Part shown: in pieces, positions 16,114-23,838 of the stretch | Layout: every line of letters begins with the position of its first letter | How positions within the stretch are numbered: position 1 is the stretch's first letter | From: Polyangium fumosum | GTDB lineage: Bacteria > Myxococcota_A > Polyangia > Polyangiales > Polyangiaceae | Assembly (NCBI RefSeq): GCF_005144585.1 | Contig: NZ_SSMQ01000073.1 | Location: forward strand, 1 to 64,000 | Reading direction: 5' to 3' | Length of the DNA stretch: 64,000 nt | Program-made: the position numbers and the translations under genes | Notes under the pieces: generated by a model | The model's database searches: none | What the model was told of the DNA's origin: nothing | The model's input: only the letters and a program-made list of their open reading frames with translations

Positions 16114-18362
16114 GTCTGGCGATCAGGCGTCGGGCCAACGCTGCCCGCGGATCCCAGTGCATCGTTTTCCATTTGGCTTACAACCAGCGATGCATAGTAC
16201 CCACCACGGGCCAGAAGCTCTGCGTGCCTTCCCTGCTCCACCAACCGCCCTTCGTGCATCACGAGTATCTTGTCCGCATTCCTGATCGTACTGAGGCGGT
16301 GCGCGATCACGATGCGCGTGCATCGCAGTTTCGCCAGCTCCTCGTTCAACGCGGTCTCCGTGATGGCATCCAGGGCGCTGGTGGCCTCGTCCAGGAGCAG
16401 GATGGCCGGCTTGCGCACGAGGGCCCTGGCCAGCGCCAGGCGCTGACGCTGGCCGCCGGACAGGGAGCTACCACCATCCGCGAGGACCGTGTCGTACCCG
16501 GCCGGCATCGCCACGATATCGTCATGGATGTGCGCCCTTCGCGCCGCCTCCAGGATCTCCTCCGCGGTCGCATCAGGGTGTCCCAGCGAGATGTTGTCAC
16601 GTAGGGTCGTGCCGAAGAGAGAAACCTTCTGCGTCACGATACCGAGCTGGCGGCGCACCTCACGGATGTCGAGGTCCGCGAGCTTGACCCCGTCGTAGAG
16701 GATCGCGCCGGCGTCGGGGCGGTAAAGGCCAGTGAGCAGGCAGGCCAGGGACGTCTTGCCGGAGCCCGAGCGGCCGACGATGGCGACGAACTGCTCCGGC
16801 TCGATCCGAAGCGAGACGTCGTCGACCACCACCGGGTCGAGCGGGTTGTAGCGGAAGCTCACATGCTGGACCTCGATCTGCCCGCGCAGGCGCATCATCG
16901 TCTTGCCGCCCGGAGCTTGCTCGGGCGGCGTGCGTCGAACATCCTCGGCCCTCTCGAGATAACAACCGAGGAGCTCGAGCTTGCTGGCATTCGCCGAAAG
17001 ACTCGAAAGCGGCGCGAAGACGCCGGCGGCCAGCGCGTTGAGCGCGAGCATCACCCCGAGCGAGATCGTTCCGTCGAGCACCTGGATGGCCCCGACCCAC
17101 AAGACAACGAGCGGGGCGCTCATGCGGAGCGTGCTGCCGAGCGCCTCCACGACCGCGTCGAGCTTGCCTTCGGAGAGCGACGCGTTGAGCACGTCGACGA
17201 ACAGGTTCGACCACTGCTCGAGCGCGCGCTCCTCCGCGCCCATGGCCTTGAGCGTCTCCACGTTGGCGAACATCTCGACCTGATAGCTCTCGGAGCGCGC
17301 CTGCCTGGCGAGCATACGGGCGTCGAGCTCTCTGCGCTTCTTGCTGGTGAGCGCGAGGATGCCTATCTGAGCGACACCGAACGCCAGGGCGAGTAGCCCG
17401 ATTTGCCAGCTCACCATGAACAGCAGCGCGAGGTAGCCGATCGCCATCGTCCCATCGAGCAGCGCCGAGAGCATGCCAGAGGTCAAGATCTGGCGGATGA
17501 GGGTATTGCTGTTCAGCCGCATCAGGAGATCTCCCGTCGAGCGGCGCTGAAAGAAGGCGTAGGGCAGCGCGATGAGGTGCTCCATGAAGCTCAAGGTCAT
17601 CCGGGCGTCCAGGATCGTGCGCATGTCGAGGAGGAGGTGCGCCCGTACCAGCGAGGCCAGGAGGTGAAAGACCATGATGCCCACGATTCCGATGGCCAGC
17701 ACGACGAGCATATGCTGGTCGCTCCGTGGCACCACGCGGTCCACGACGGTGCCGGTCAGCACGGGCAAAGCGAGCAGCATGGCCTGCAAGAAAAACGAGG
17801 TGGTGACGATGCGTCCCCACGCGCCAGCTTCGCGCAGGTGGGCGTGATATGCGGACGGAGACGTTCGCTTGCGCGCGCCCTCGGGTGGAGGGAACTGCTC
17901 GGACGGCTCGAGGACCAGCGCGACGCCGGTGAAGGAGCGGTCGACCTCGGACAGGGGCAGCCGGAGCCTGCCCGCGCCCGGATCGATGATGTCGATTCCT
18001 TTTTTCGAGACCCTCTCCAGGACGACGAAATGGTCGAATTCCCAGTGTAGGATCGACGCCGTGGGTAGGTGCCCGAGGGCCCTCGGCTCGAGTCGCACGC
18101 CGCGGCCGCGGAGCCCATGATACCGGGCCGCGCGGAGGATTTCCCGGGCCGTCGTGCCGCCCCTGCCGAGCGCGACGATGCTGCGCAGCTCCTCGTAAGG
18201 GACGTTCTTGCCATGGTACCCGAGCACCATGGCAAGGCAGGCAACGCCGCATTCGGTGGACGCGAGCTGCTGGATGAACGGAATGCGCTTTCCCTTCTGA
18301 CCCAGGCGCGCGAGCGCCGGGAAACGGCGGTGCAGATCTCCCGATTGCGCTTCTTTATTCAT
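16110..18362 (-). CDS. C39-peptidase ABC exporter for a double-glycine peptide
   Basis: The 750-residue protein has the three-part build of a peptidase-containing ABC transporter. The N-terminal C39 protease shows Cys38 (STECGVACLAMVLGYHG), His111 (EFDHFVVL) and Asp127 (IDIIDPGAG). Six membrane helices span about 160-460. The ATPase has Walker A VGRSGSGKTS near 530, signature LSGGQRQRLALARAL and Walker B ILLLDEATSALD. Such proteins cut a leader after Gly-Gly and export the core peptide. Both precursor candidates at 21.9 and 22.2 kb end their leaders in Gly-Gly, so this exporter is their natural partner. It is last in a three-gene minus-strand operon with the two membrane-fusion genes; its start overlaps the end of the first by 8 bases. 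Its stop meets the drmMI stop head on. Confidence 0.92.
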   Translation of the reverse strand: MNKEAQSGDLHRRFPALARLGQKGKRIPFIQQLASTECGVACLAMVLGYHGKNVPYEELRSIVALGRGGTTAREILRAARYHGLRGRGVRLEPRALGHLPTASILHWEFDHFVVLERVSKKGIDIIDPGAGRLRLPLSEVDRSFTGVALVLEPSEQFPPPEGARKRTSPSAYHAHLREAGAWGRIVTTSFFLQAMLLALPVLTGTVVDRVVPRSDQHMLVVLAIGIVGIMVFHLLASLVRAHLLLDMRTILDARMTLSFMEHLIALPYAFFQRRSTGDLLMRLNSNTLIRQILTSGMLSALLDGTMAIGYLALLFMVSWQIGLLALAFGVAQIGILALTSKKRRELDARMLARQARSESYQVEMFANVETLKAMGAEERALEQWSNLFVDVLNASLSEGKLDAVVEALGSTLRMSAPLVVLWVGAIQVLDGTISLGVMLALNALAAGVFAPLSSLSANASKLELLGCYLERAEDVRRTPPEQAPGGKTMMRLRGQIEVQHVSFRYNPLDPVVVDDVSLRIEPEQFVAIVGRSGSGKTSLACLLTGLYRPDAGAILYDGVKLADLDIREVRRQLGIVTQKVSLFGTTLRDNISLGHPDATAEEILEAARRAHIHDDIVAMPAGYDTVLADGGSSLSGGQRQRLALARALVRKPAILLLDEATSALDAITETALNEELAKLRCTRIVIAHRLSTIRNADKILVMHEGRLVEQGRHAELLARGGYYASLVVSQMENDALGSAGSVGPTPDRQT

Positions 18363-19299
18363 GTGGCCTCCGGAGCAGCACGCGAAGGCCCGGAACCAAC
18401 GCCACGATCACGTGCTCCGACCGCACGCGCACTTCCGCCATGCCGTTCATCCCGTGGTGGAAGTCGAAGCGCTGCCCTTCGATTTCGAACGTCGGGGACG
18501 AGGGGACCGATTCGATCAGGACGACGGGCCCCTTGATCTCGACCGTATCGCCGAGCTCCTGTCCCAGGTAACGCTGCACCTCCTGCGGGCCGATGATCTG
18601 GTTGCCGACCGAGGTGATGGTCGCCTCGGTGTACGCAAAGCGATACCCCTTCAGCTCGAAGCGCATGGACATGCCGGGGCGGAGCTGCGGCCTGTACTGG
18701 GCAGGCACGATGGCGAGGATCGAGGGCCCCCGGGAGGGGTCGAGCAGGTGGAGCACGACGTCGCCCGTCGCGACCGCCTGCCCAGGGCGAATCCTGACAT
18801 CGCCCACGACACCGGCCCGGGGAGCGCGGATGAAGAGCTGCTCGAGGCGCGCCTTGGCCAGGTCTTTCTGGGTTCGGAGCGCCGTGAGCGTCTGCCGCGC
18901 CTGCGCGTCGGACGGATCACGCAGGGTCTTCATGAGCTGGAGATCGAATTCGCGCTGCGCGCGCGAGAGCTCGGCTTCGGCTTGCCACGATTGCAGGCGA
19001 ATCAAGAGGTCCCCCGCCGCGACGCGCTGCCCCGATCGGATGTCGATGGAATGCACCGTTCCCTGGACGGTCGCCGTGAGGTCGAGCCTGCCGGGGACCC
19101 AGACGACGGCAGGGCCGGACGCATACTCGGAAATCGTGGCGAGGACACTGAATGCGACGACGGCGACGAGCGCAGCGAAGAGGATACGATACGCCCACGT
19201 CGTCCAGCCGGAAGGCGTGCGGAGGATGTCCCCTTCGAGCCGCCCTGCATTTTTCCGGAGAGCCTCACGTCGGAAGATCCTGGGCGCACCTCGATCCAT
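18355..19299 (-). CDS. HlyD-family membrane fusion protein
   Basis: The 314-residue protein has a cytoplasmic N-terminus of about 45 residues, one membrane helix (ILFAALVAVVAFSVLATIS), then a biotinyl-lipoyl half-motif (ATVQGTVHSIDIRSGQRVAAGDLLIRL), a helical hairpin (EAELSRAQREFDLQL to KARLEQLFIRAP) and the second lipoyl half with a beta-barrel. This is the standard adaptor that couples an ABC exporter to the periplasm or an outer-membrane channel. It lies directly upstream of the C39 exporter gene with an 8-base overlap and 9 bases after the second adaptor gene, so all three form one operon for peptide export. Confidence 0.88.
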   Translation of the reverse strand: MDRGAPRIFRREALRKNAGRLEGDILRTPSGWTTWAYRILFAALVAVVAFSVLATISEYASGPAVVWVPGRLDLTATVQGTVHSIDIRSGQRVAAGDLLIRLQSWQAEAELSRAQREFDLQLMKTLRDPSDAQARQTLTALRTQKDLAKARLEQLFIRAPRAGVVGDVRIRPGQAVATGDVVLHLLDPSRGPSILAIVPAQYRPQLRPGMSMRFELKGYRFAYTEATITSVGNQIIGPQEVQRYLGQELGDTVEIKGPVVLIESVPSSPTFEIEGQRFDFHHGMNGMAEVRVRSEHVIVALVPGLRVLLRRPHE

Positions 19300-19308
19300 G
19301 GTGGGGCC

Positions 19309-20235
19309 TCACGGGTCCAGCCGGAGAGAGAGCTCGGCGCCTCGGCCAGCAAGCACGGCATTCTGGGGATCTCCTCCGTCGATCGTCGCCTCGACGACGA
19401 CCATTCGTGATGCCGCGTCGATCTCCGGGGCGATCCTGTCCACCTTTCCATCGAGCACCACCTCGGGTTTCCCATCTACCGTCTCGATTTGCAGCGCGCG
19501 ACCGGCGGAGAGGAGCGCGACCTCGCTCTCCTGCACGGCGAATCGAACGAACAAGGAGCGCGCATCAACGAGCCGCACGACGGGTGTCGCTGCCGTCACG
19601 CTGGCGCCCGGATCGACGAAGCGGGCGGCGACGTATCCCTCGAACGGCGCGGTGATTAGCAGGTCCGTCTTGCTTCTGCGGAGCTGCGCGAGCTTCGCGC
19701 GCCGCTCGTCAATCTGCGCGGAGAGGGTCTCGACGTGCGCTCGCCGGATCGCGACCTGATATCGAGCGGTCGCCACGTCCTCCCCGGTCGTGAGGCCCTC
19801 GGCGGAGAGCCCTTCGCGCCGCGCCAAGCGCTCCTCGGCCTCGGCAAGTTCCTGCTTGGCCTGCTCGCGCGACAACTCCACACTCTTCAAGGCGGCCGCC
19901 GCCATGCGTACGTCGAAGGCGACCGAGGGGGCGTCGAGGACGGCAATCAGGCCCCCCTCGGGGATCCGATCTCCGAGACGAACGGAGACCTCGCCGATCT
20001 TGCCATCGAGCCTGGGCGCGATATCGACGGTCTTTCGTGAAAGGATCACTCCGACGAACCGTGGGGAGGGTCCTGCCGCGGTTTCGCTCGTCGTCCCGGA
20101 GTCCAGGCTCGCCAGCGGCGGAGCATCGACCTGCGCGGCGGCTTTCGCGCATTCAGGGTCGCGGCACCCGAAAAGGAGCAGCGGTAGCAGGGCGAATATC
20201 GCGGCTCTCCCGAGCTCCATCCTCGCGGCGTTCAT
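19309..20235 (-). CDS. Periplasmic adaptor lipoprotein (HlyD/RND type)
   Basis: I choose the ATG at 20235 (MNAARMELGRAAIFALL), which gives a clean lipoprotein signal peptide with lipobox LLLFGC; the listed frame opens 9 codons earlier. The mature protein of about 285 residues has a lipoyl half (GKIGEVSVRLGDRIPEGGLIAVL), a long coiled-coil hairpin (LKSVELSREQAKQELAEAEE and onward) and the second half (ITAPFEGYVAARFVDPGASV). The presence of two different adaptors, one membrane-anchored by a helix and one by lipid, is unusual for one peptide exporter. The gene is divergent from the radical SAM gene, with about 100 bases between them that must hold both promoters. Confidence 0.85.
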   Translation of the reverse strand: MNAARMELGRAAIFALLPLLLFGCRDPECAKAAAQVDAPPLASLDSGTTSETAAGPSPRFVGVILSRKTVDIAPRLDGKIGEVSVRLGDRIPEGGLIAVLDAPSVAFDVRMAAAALKSVELSREQAKQELAEAEERLARREGLSAEGLTTGEDVATARYQVAIRRAHVETLSAQIDERRAKLAQLRRSKTDLLITAPFEGYVAARFVDPGASVTAATPVVRLVDARSLFVRFAVQESEVALLSAGRALQIETVDGKPEVVLDGKVDRIAPEIDAASRMVVVEATIDGGDPQNAVLAGRGAELSLRLDP

Positions 20236-20334
20236 GGTGTCGGACCATGTAAGGCGGCGCATCGGCTCTGGCCAGACGACCTCACGGCTCCCGCTCCAGT
20301 CGCAATCGAACTAGGTACCCGCGAGGGAGACGTC

Positions 20335-21840
20335 ATGAGCGCAACTCGAATCGTGCGGTTGAACGTATTGCAGCAATCTCCCCATGACCTGACGGAGGCC
20401 GAGCCGGAAGATCTGTCGAATGCGTCAAGACTCGAGTCCTGGGTGCCCTCGCGCTTCAACGTGCACGCGACGGTCGACGACGGGCGGTTGATCCTGTGGA
20501 ACACGCTGAGCACGGCGATCAGCGTCTTCAAGCCCGAGCAGGTCCCGCAGGTGCTCACGCTGATCAAGGCGCAAGGGTTCGACTCGCGCCGGGAGGGGCT
20601 TGCGGGGTACCTCGCGGAGCGCGGATTTCTGGTCCGGAAGGGAATGGACGAATACCGCAAGTTCCTCCTCGCGTTCGGCCAGCAGCATTACCGGAGCGAC
20701 AGGCTCGAGCTCTTCGTGCTCTCGTCGGAGGACTGCAACTTCCGGTGTACGTATTGCTACGAGGATTTCGCGCGCGGCACGATGCGCCCGGGGGTGCGGC
20801 GCGGGATCAAGCGGCTGGTCGAGAAGCGGATCGAGGAGCTCTTGACGCTGGACATCCGTTGGTTCGGCGGCGAGCCGCTGTATGGCTGGGAGGCCGTCGA
20901 GGACCTCGGGCCGTTCCTCTCGGACATCGCGGAGAAGCACGGGGTCGCGTACCGCAGCCACATGACGACGAATGCCTATCTGCTCACGCCCGAGGTCGCG
21001 GAGAAGCTGCTCGCCTGGCGGGTGAACGCCTTTCAGATCACGCTCGACGGCGTCGCCGCGACCCACGACTGCAGCCGGCCGACGCGGGACGGGCAAGGGA
21101 GCTTCGCGACGATCTTCCGGAACCTCGAAGCGCTTTCGCAGCGGCCTGACGAGTTCTCGGTCATGCTGAGGGTCAACTTCGACAAGAACAACCATCCCCA
21201 CCTCGAGGAGTTGTTCGAGCTCCTCGAGAGTAGGTTCCACGGGGATCCGCGTTTCACCCTCGCTTTTCATGCCGTAGGGCGCTGGGGTGGTCCGAACGAC
21301 CCGCAACTCGAGGTGTGCAGCGACGATGAGCGCAACATCGTGCAACGCGCGCTGAAAGCACAGGCGCATCGACATGGCCTGAAGGTCTCCACCCTGAAGG
21401 ACGTGAACTTCGTCGGAGGTCAGGTCTGCTATGCCGCGCGACCGTACAACCTCATCATCGGTGCGAGCGGCAAGGTCATGAAATGTACCGTCGTTCTCGA
21501 CAAGGACGAGAACAACGTCGTGGGCCGTCTCCACGAGGACGGCCGGCTGGTGCTGGACGATGATCGGATGGCGTTATGGACGGAGCCTGCCTTTCAGCGC
21601 GACTCCCAATGTCAAAAGTGCGCGGTGCTACCGAGCTGCCAGGGCATTTCGTGCCCGTTGCCGCGAATCGCGGACGGCACGCGCCCGTGCGTCCCCACGC
21701 GAACGAATTCGAAAATCGAACTGTTCGAGTTGCTCGAATATCCGACCCGAAAGGCGCGAATCCGTGAGGTCGCGGAGGGAACGGCGCCGAGCAAAGAGCA
21801 CGTCGAGCTTCCCGACGATGGCCGTCGGGCGGCTCGATGA
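20335..21840 (+). CDS. Radical SAM/SPASM peptide maturase
   Basis: The 501-residue enzyme carries the radical SAM CxxxCxxC motif as CNFRCTYC (Cys134, Cys138, Cys141), followed by IRWFGGEPLYGWE and ITLDGVAATHD. Its C-terminal SPASM region has Cys in VMKCTVVLD and the cluster CQKCAVLPSCQGISC, enough for two auxiliary iron-sulfur clusters. The N-terminal 120 residues resemble the winged, RiPP-recognition-type domain common in such maturases. It would modify the core of the precursor peptides encoded 36 and 330 bases downstream. The chemistry (thioether, carbon-carbon or other cross-link) cannot be read from the sequence. Start ATG 20335 follows GAGGGAG. Confidence 0.9.
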   Translation: MSATRIVRLNVLQQSPHDLTEAEPEDLSNASRLESWVPSRFNVHATVDDGRLILWNTLSTAISVFKPEQVPQVLTLIKAQGFDSRREGLAGYLAERGFLVRKGMDEYRKFLLAFGQQHYRSDRLELFVLSSEDCNFRCTYCYEDFARGTMRPGVRRGIKRLVEKRIEELLTLDIRWFGGEPLYGWEAVEDLGPFLSDIAEKHGVAYRSHMTTNAYLLTPEVAEKLLAWRVNAFQITLDGVAATHDCSRPTRDGQGSFATIFRNLEALSQRPDEFSVMLRVNFDKNNHPHLEELFELLESRFHGDPRFTLAFHAVGRWGGPNDPQLEVCSDDERNIVQRALKAQAHRHGLKVSTLKDVNFVGGQVCYAARPYNLIIGASGKVMKCTVVLDKDENNVVGRLHEDGRLVLDDDRMALWTEPAFQRDSQCQKCAVLPSCQGISCPLPRIADGTRPCVPTRTNSKIELFELLEYPTRKARIREVAEGTAPSKEHVELPDDGRRAAR

Positions 21841-21875
21841 GCCCGCATCGCGGGACTGACGACAGGAGAGAGAAC

Positions 21876-22067
21876 ATGCCCGAGCGAGTGAAAACCATGA
21901 ACGAAGAAATTACGACGGAGGAAGCGATCCAGCTCGAGATCATGGAACTCGATGAGATGGCCCTCGCCGAGGTGACCGGCGGCAGCGAGAATGTGGCTGA
22001 GGCAGTTCTCGCCGTCGACTGTGGTTGCAGGGGCGGCAGTTGCAACGCCAACGGATATTGCAGGTGA
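21876..22067 (+). CDS. RiPP precursor peptide 1, double-glycine leader
   Basis: This 63-residue peptide starts at ATG 21876 behind AGGAGAGAG. Residues 1-36 are an acidic leader (ITTEEAIQLEIMELDEMALA) ending EVTGG, the classical cut site of C39 exporters. The core (SENVAEAVLAVDCGCRGG then SCNANGYCR) holds four cysteines, two of them as CGC, with Gly, Ser, Asn and aromatic residues that radical SAM maturases can cross-link. It lies 36 bases after the maturase gene and is followed within 7 bases by a strong terminator. It resembles precursor 2 in leader, length (both 63 codons) and flanking DNA. Confidence 0.85.
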   Translation: MPERVKTMNEEITTEEAIQLEIMELDEMALAEVTGGSENVAEAVLAVDCGCRGGSCNANGYCR

Positions 22068-22073
22068 CCTCTG

Positions 22074-22111
22074 GAAGCGGCTGCGCGTTGGACCACGCCA
22101 GCCGCTTCTTT
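22074..22111 (+). terminator. Rho-independent terminator after precursor 1
   Basis: GAAGCGGCTG and CAGCCGCTTC form a perfect 10-base stem around a 15-base loop, followed by TTT. It starts 7 bases after the precursor 1 stop. An almost identical copy follows precursor 2. As in many peptide operons it may allow partial read-through so that precursor transcripts exceed those of downstream genes. Confidence 0.85.
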
Positions 22112-22169
22112 GATTCAGCCATATACCACAGTGAATAGCGCATGGGTACGTGTCCGAAAGGGAGAGAAC

Positions 22170-22361
22170 ATGTCCGAGGAAAAGAAGAACCTGAACGAAA
22201 TGGTGTCGACAGAGGAAGCAGTCGAGTTCGAGATTACGGAACTCGATGATCTCGATCTGGGAGGGGTTTCCGGAGGCATCCTTGACAGCAATGGCAATGG
22301 TTGCATCAATAACATTTGCCCTTCACGAGGGCTCTCAAGGTCGAGTCGAGCAGACGCATAG
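22170..22361 (+). CDS. RiPP precursor peptide 2, double-glycine leader
   Basis: The second 63-residue precursor starts at ATG 22170 behind GGGAGAG. Its leader (MSEEKKNLNEMVSTEEAVEF, then ITELDDLDLGGVSGG) parallels that of precursor 1 (TEEA, E-L-D repeats, terminal Gly-Gly). The core is different: ILDSNGNGCINNICPSRGLS and RSSRADA, with only two cysteines four apart. The core has diverged while the leader and terminator are kept, the pattern expected of a duplicated gene making a second product with the same enzymes. The four-cysteine and two-cysteine cores may form different ring patterns. Confidence 0.8.
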   Translation: MSEEKKNLNEMVSTEEAVEFEITELDDLDLGGVSGGILDSNGNGCINNICPSRGLSRSSRADA

Positions 22362-22364
22362 TCC

Positions 22365-22402
22365 GAAGCGGCTGCGCGTGGGACCACGCCAGCCGCTTCT
22401 TT
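22365..22402 (+). terminator. Rho-independent terminator after precursor 2
   Basis: The same GAAGCGGCTG / CAGCCGCTTC perfect stem and TTT tail as at 22074, with one base changed in the loop (GCGCGTGGGACCACG against GCGCGTTGGACCACG). The copy shows that precursor gene and terminator were duplicated as one unit of about 290 bases. Confidence 0.85.
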
Positions 22403-22434
22403 CATTTCACCCATTGCCGAAGGAAATCGCCAGC

Positions 22435-23625
22435 ATGGATCCCCGCGACGCATGGCTCCCCCCCGACACGATCGCCGAACACGGGAGAGTACGGCGCCCG
22501 CCGCTCCGTGCGTGGGCGTCCAATTTGATCGACCGGATGAATGCCCTGGAGCCGGGCAATGCGGGCTTTTTGTGCATCGAGGAGTGCAGCAACAACACCG
22601 GGCTCATCGAGGTTTACCGGGGTCGCACGGGCGCGGCGGCAGAGGTCTGCGCGCGGCAACTGGATTGGGCCGGGCGCCTGGTCCGGCAGCGCGGCGTCAT
22701 GGCTGCAGGGGAACGCTTGCTCCAGCCCTGGATCAACCTCGGCAGGCTGCGCCGCATCGCGGGAGATCACGAGGCCGCGCTTGCCCATTTCGCGCTCGTG
22801 GTCGAGACCCTTTCGGGCAGACCCGTACGGCTGGGCAAGGTGGAGATCGACGCCGCATCGTGGCAAGCGCTCGTGCAGCATCGATCGCTCTCCGACCTGC
22901 TCAGAAACGTGTACGTCGTCGACTCGGTCAAGACGTACTTCGTCGCCCGGGATCTCGGAGGCGCCCTCGACTTCTTGCGCCGGGCGCGCTCGCTCTGCGG
23001 CGAGCAGCCGTTTCCTCTGCTGGACGAGGTGGAGCTTCTCACGCTCGCCAGGCTGGAGAAATTCGAGGAGGCAGCAGTGCTGCTCTGGAGCGATGCCTGG
23101 AACATCAGCGGATTCCACAAGCTCCTGCGGGTGACCTACCGCGTGGGACTGCATGCAGCGTCGGGGGAACTGTCCCGGTGCCAGCGCCTCATCGAGGATC
23201 TCGCGGTCCGGGTGCCACGCATGCGCGGCCTCGCTGCACCCGACGATCCATGCATCTTGCGCTACCTTTACTACCTCGGCGGTCTTGCGTCGCGACTCGG
23301 GCTCGACATGCGTGCCGCGCAGATCTTTCGCCTGGGTCTCGGGGCCGCCGAGCACGTGGACGACGTCCCATGCCGTCTGGCCTTCCTCGACGCGCTCATC
23401 GACACAGCCGTCGAGGACAGCGTGGAGCTCGCAGCCGCGCGCGACGCGCTTCTGCGCGATTGCCTTTACGTGCCCATTCTCAAGGCTCGAGGACTACCCG
23501 TTGATCCCGCGGCACTGGCCGATCCCGTCTTCGACGAGCTGCACGACAAGCTCAGGAACGCCACGGAAGATCGCGAGGACGTCCCATCCCCCGAGCCCTC
23601 GCCAGGGGCGATCCCGGTGCGTTGA
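22435..23625 (+). CDS. Helical-repeat (TPR-like) protein of the RiPP cluster
   Basis: I start this gene at ATG 22435 (MDPRDAWLPPDTIAEHGRVR) behind AAGGAA; the open frame further upstream only shadows precursor 2. The 396-residue product is all-helical with a TPR-like rhythm (WINLGRLRRIAGDHEAALAH, LDFLRRARSLCGEQPFPLLD, YYLGGLASRLGLDMRAAQIF). It has no signal peptide, metal motif or recognised enzyme signature. Early residues include IEECSNNTGLIEVYRG. It lies 32 bases after the second terminator and is the last gene of the nested cluster. A role as immunity, regulatory or scaffold protein for the peptide pathway is possible; nothing decides this. Confidence 0.7.
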   Translation: MDPRDAWLPPDTIAEHGRVRRPPLRAWASNLIDRMNALEPGNAGFLCIEECSNNTGLIEVYRGRTGAAAEVCARQLDWAGRLVRQRGVMAAGERLLQPWINLGRLRRIAGDHEAALAHFALVVETLSGRPVRLGKVEIDAASWQALVQHRSLSDLLRNVYVVDSVKTYFVARDLGGALDFLRRARSLCGEQPFPLLDEVELLTLARLEKFEEAAVLLWSDAWNISGFHKLLRVTYRVGLHAASGELSRCQRLIEDLAVRVPRMRGLAAPDDPCILRYLYYLGGLASRLGLDMRAAQIFRLGLGAAEHVDDVPCRLAFLDALIDTAVEDSVELAAARDALLRDCLYVPILKARGLPVDPAALADPVFDELHDKLRNATEDREDVPSPEPSPGAIPVR

Positions 23626-23684
23626 GTCTTGGGGCGACCCGTTCTCGTCCTCCTCGCAGGACGCCCGCCCTCAAGCAGCCTGTG

Positions 23685-23735
23685 CTCGCTGCTCCGGCAG
23701 GCCGCGTCCCAACACTACGGCGGACGAGCAGCGAG
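23685..23735. repeat. 10-base inverted repeat upstream of drmA
   Basis: CTCGCTGCTC and GAGCAGCGAG are perfect inverted copies separated by 31 bases in the 213-base gap between the nested RiPP cluster and drmA. It could be a regulator site for drmABC, a weak terminator for the RiPP genes or a trace of the insertion event. Confidence 0.45.
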
Positions 23736-23789
23736 AGGGATGAGCCTGCCCCAGGCTGGGTAGAACGGTCTGGTCGGGCAGGAAGGCCG

Positions 23790-23820
23790 TTGACAGGTCA
23801 GGCACGCGGTCGGTTACCCT
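23790..23820 (+). promoter_or_regulatory. Possible sigma-70 promoter for drmABC
   Basis: TTGACA (23790-23795) and TACCCT (23815-23820) are 19 bases apart, 18 bases before the drmA start. The -35 is perfect, the -10 poor and the spacer long, so confidence is low. drmABC is cut off from drmD-drmMI by the opposing exporter operon, so some promoter must lie in this gap or read through from the RiPP genes. Confidence 0.35.
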
Positions 23821-23838
23821 GGCCCGGGTGCCCAGAAC

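Noticed and set aside
16114..16604. Continuation of frames beyond the drmMI stop
   Set aside because: They only shadow the ATPase domain of the exporter on the minus strand.
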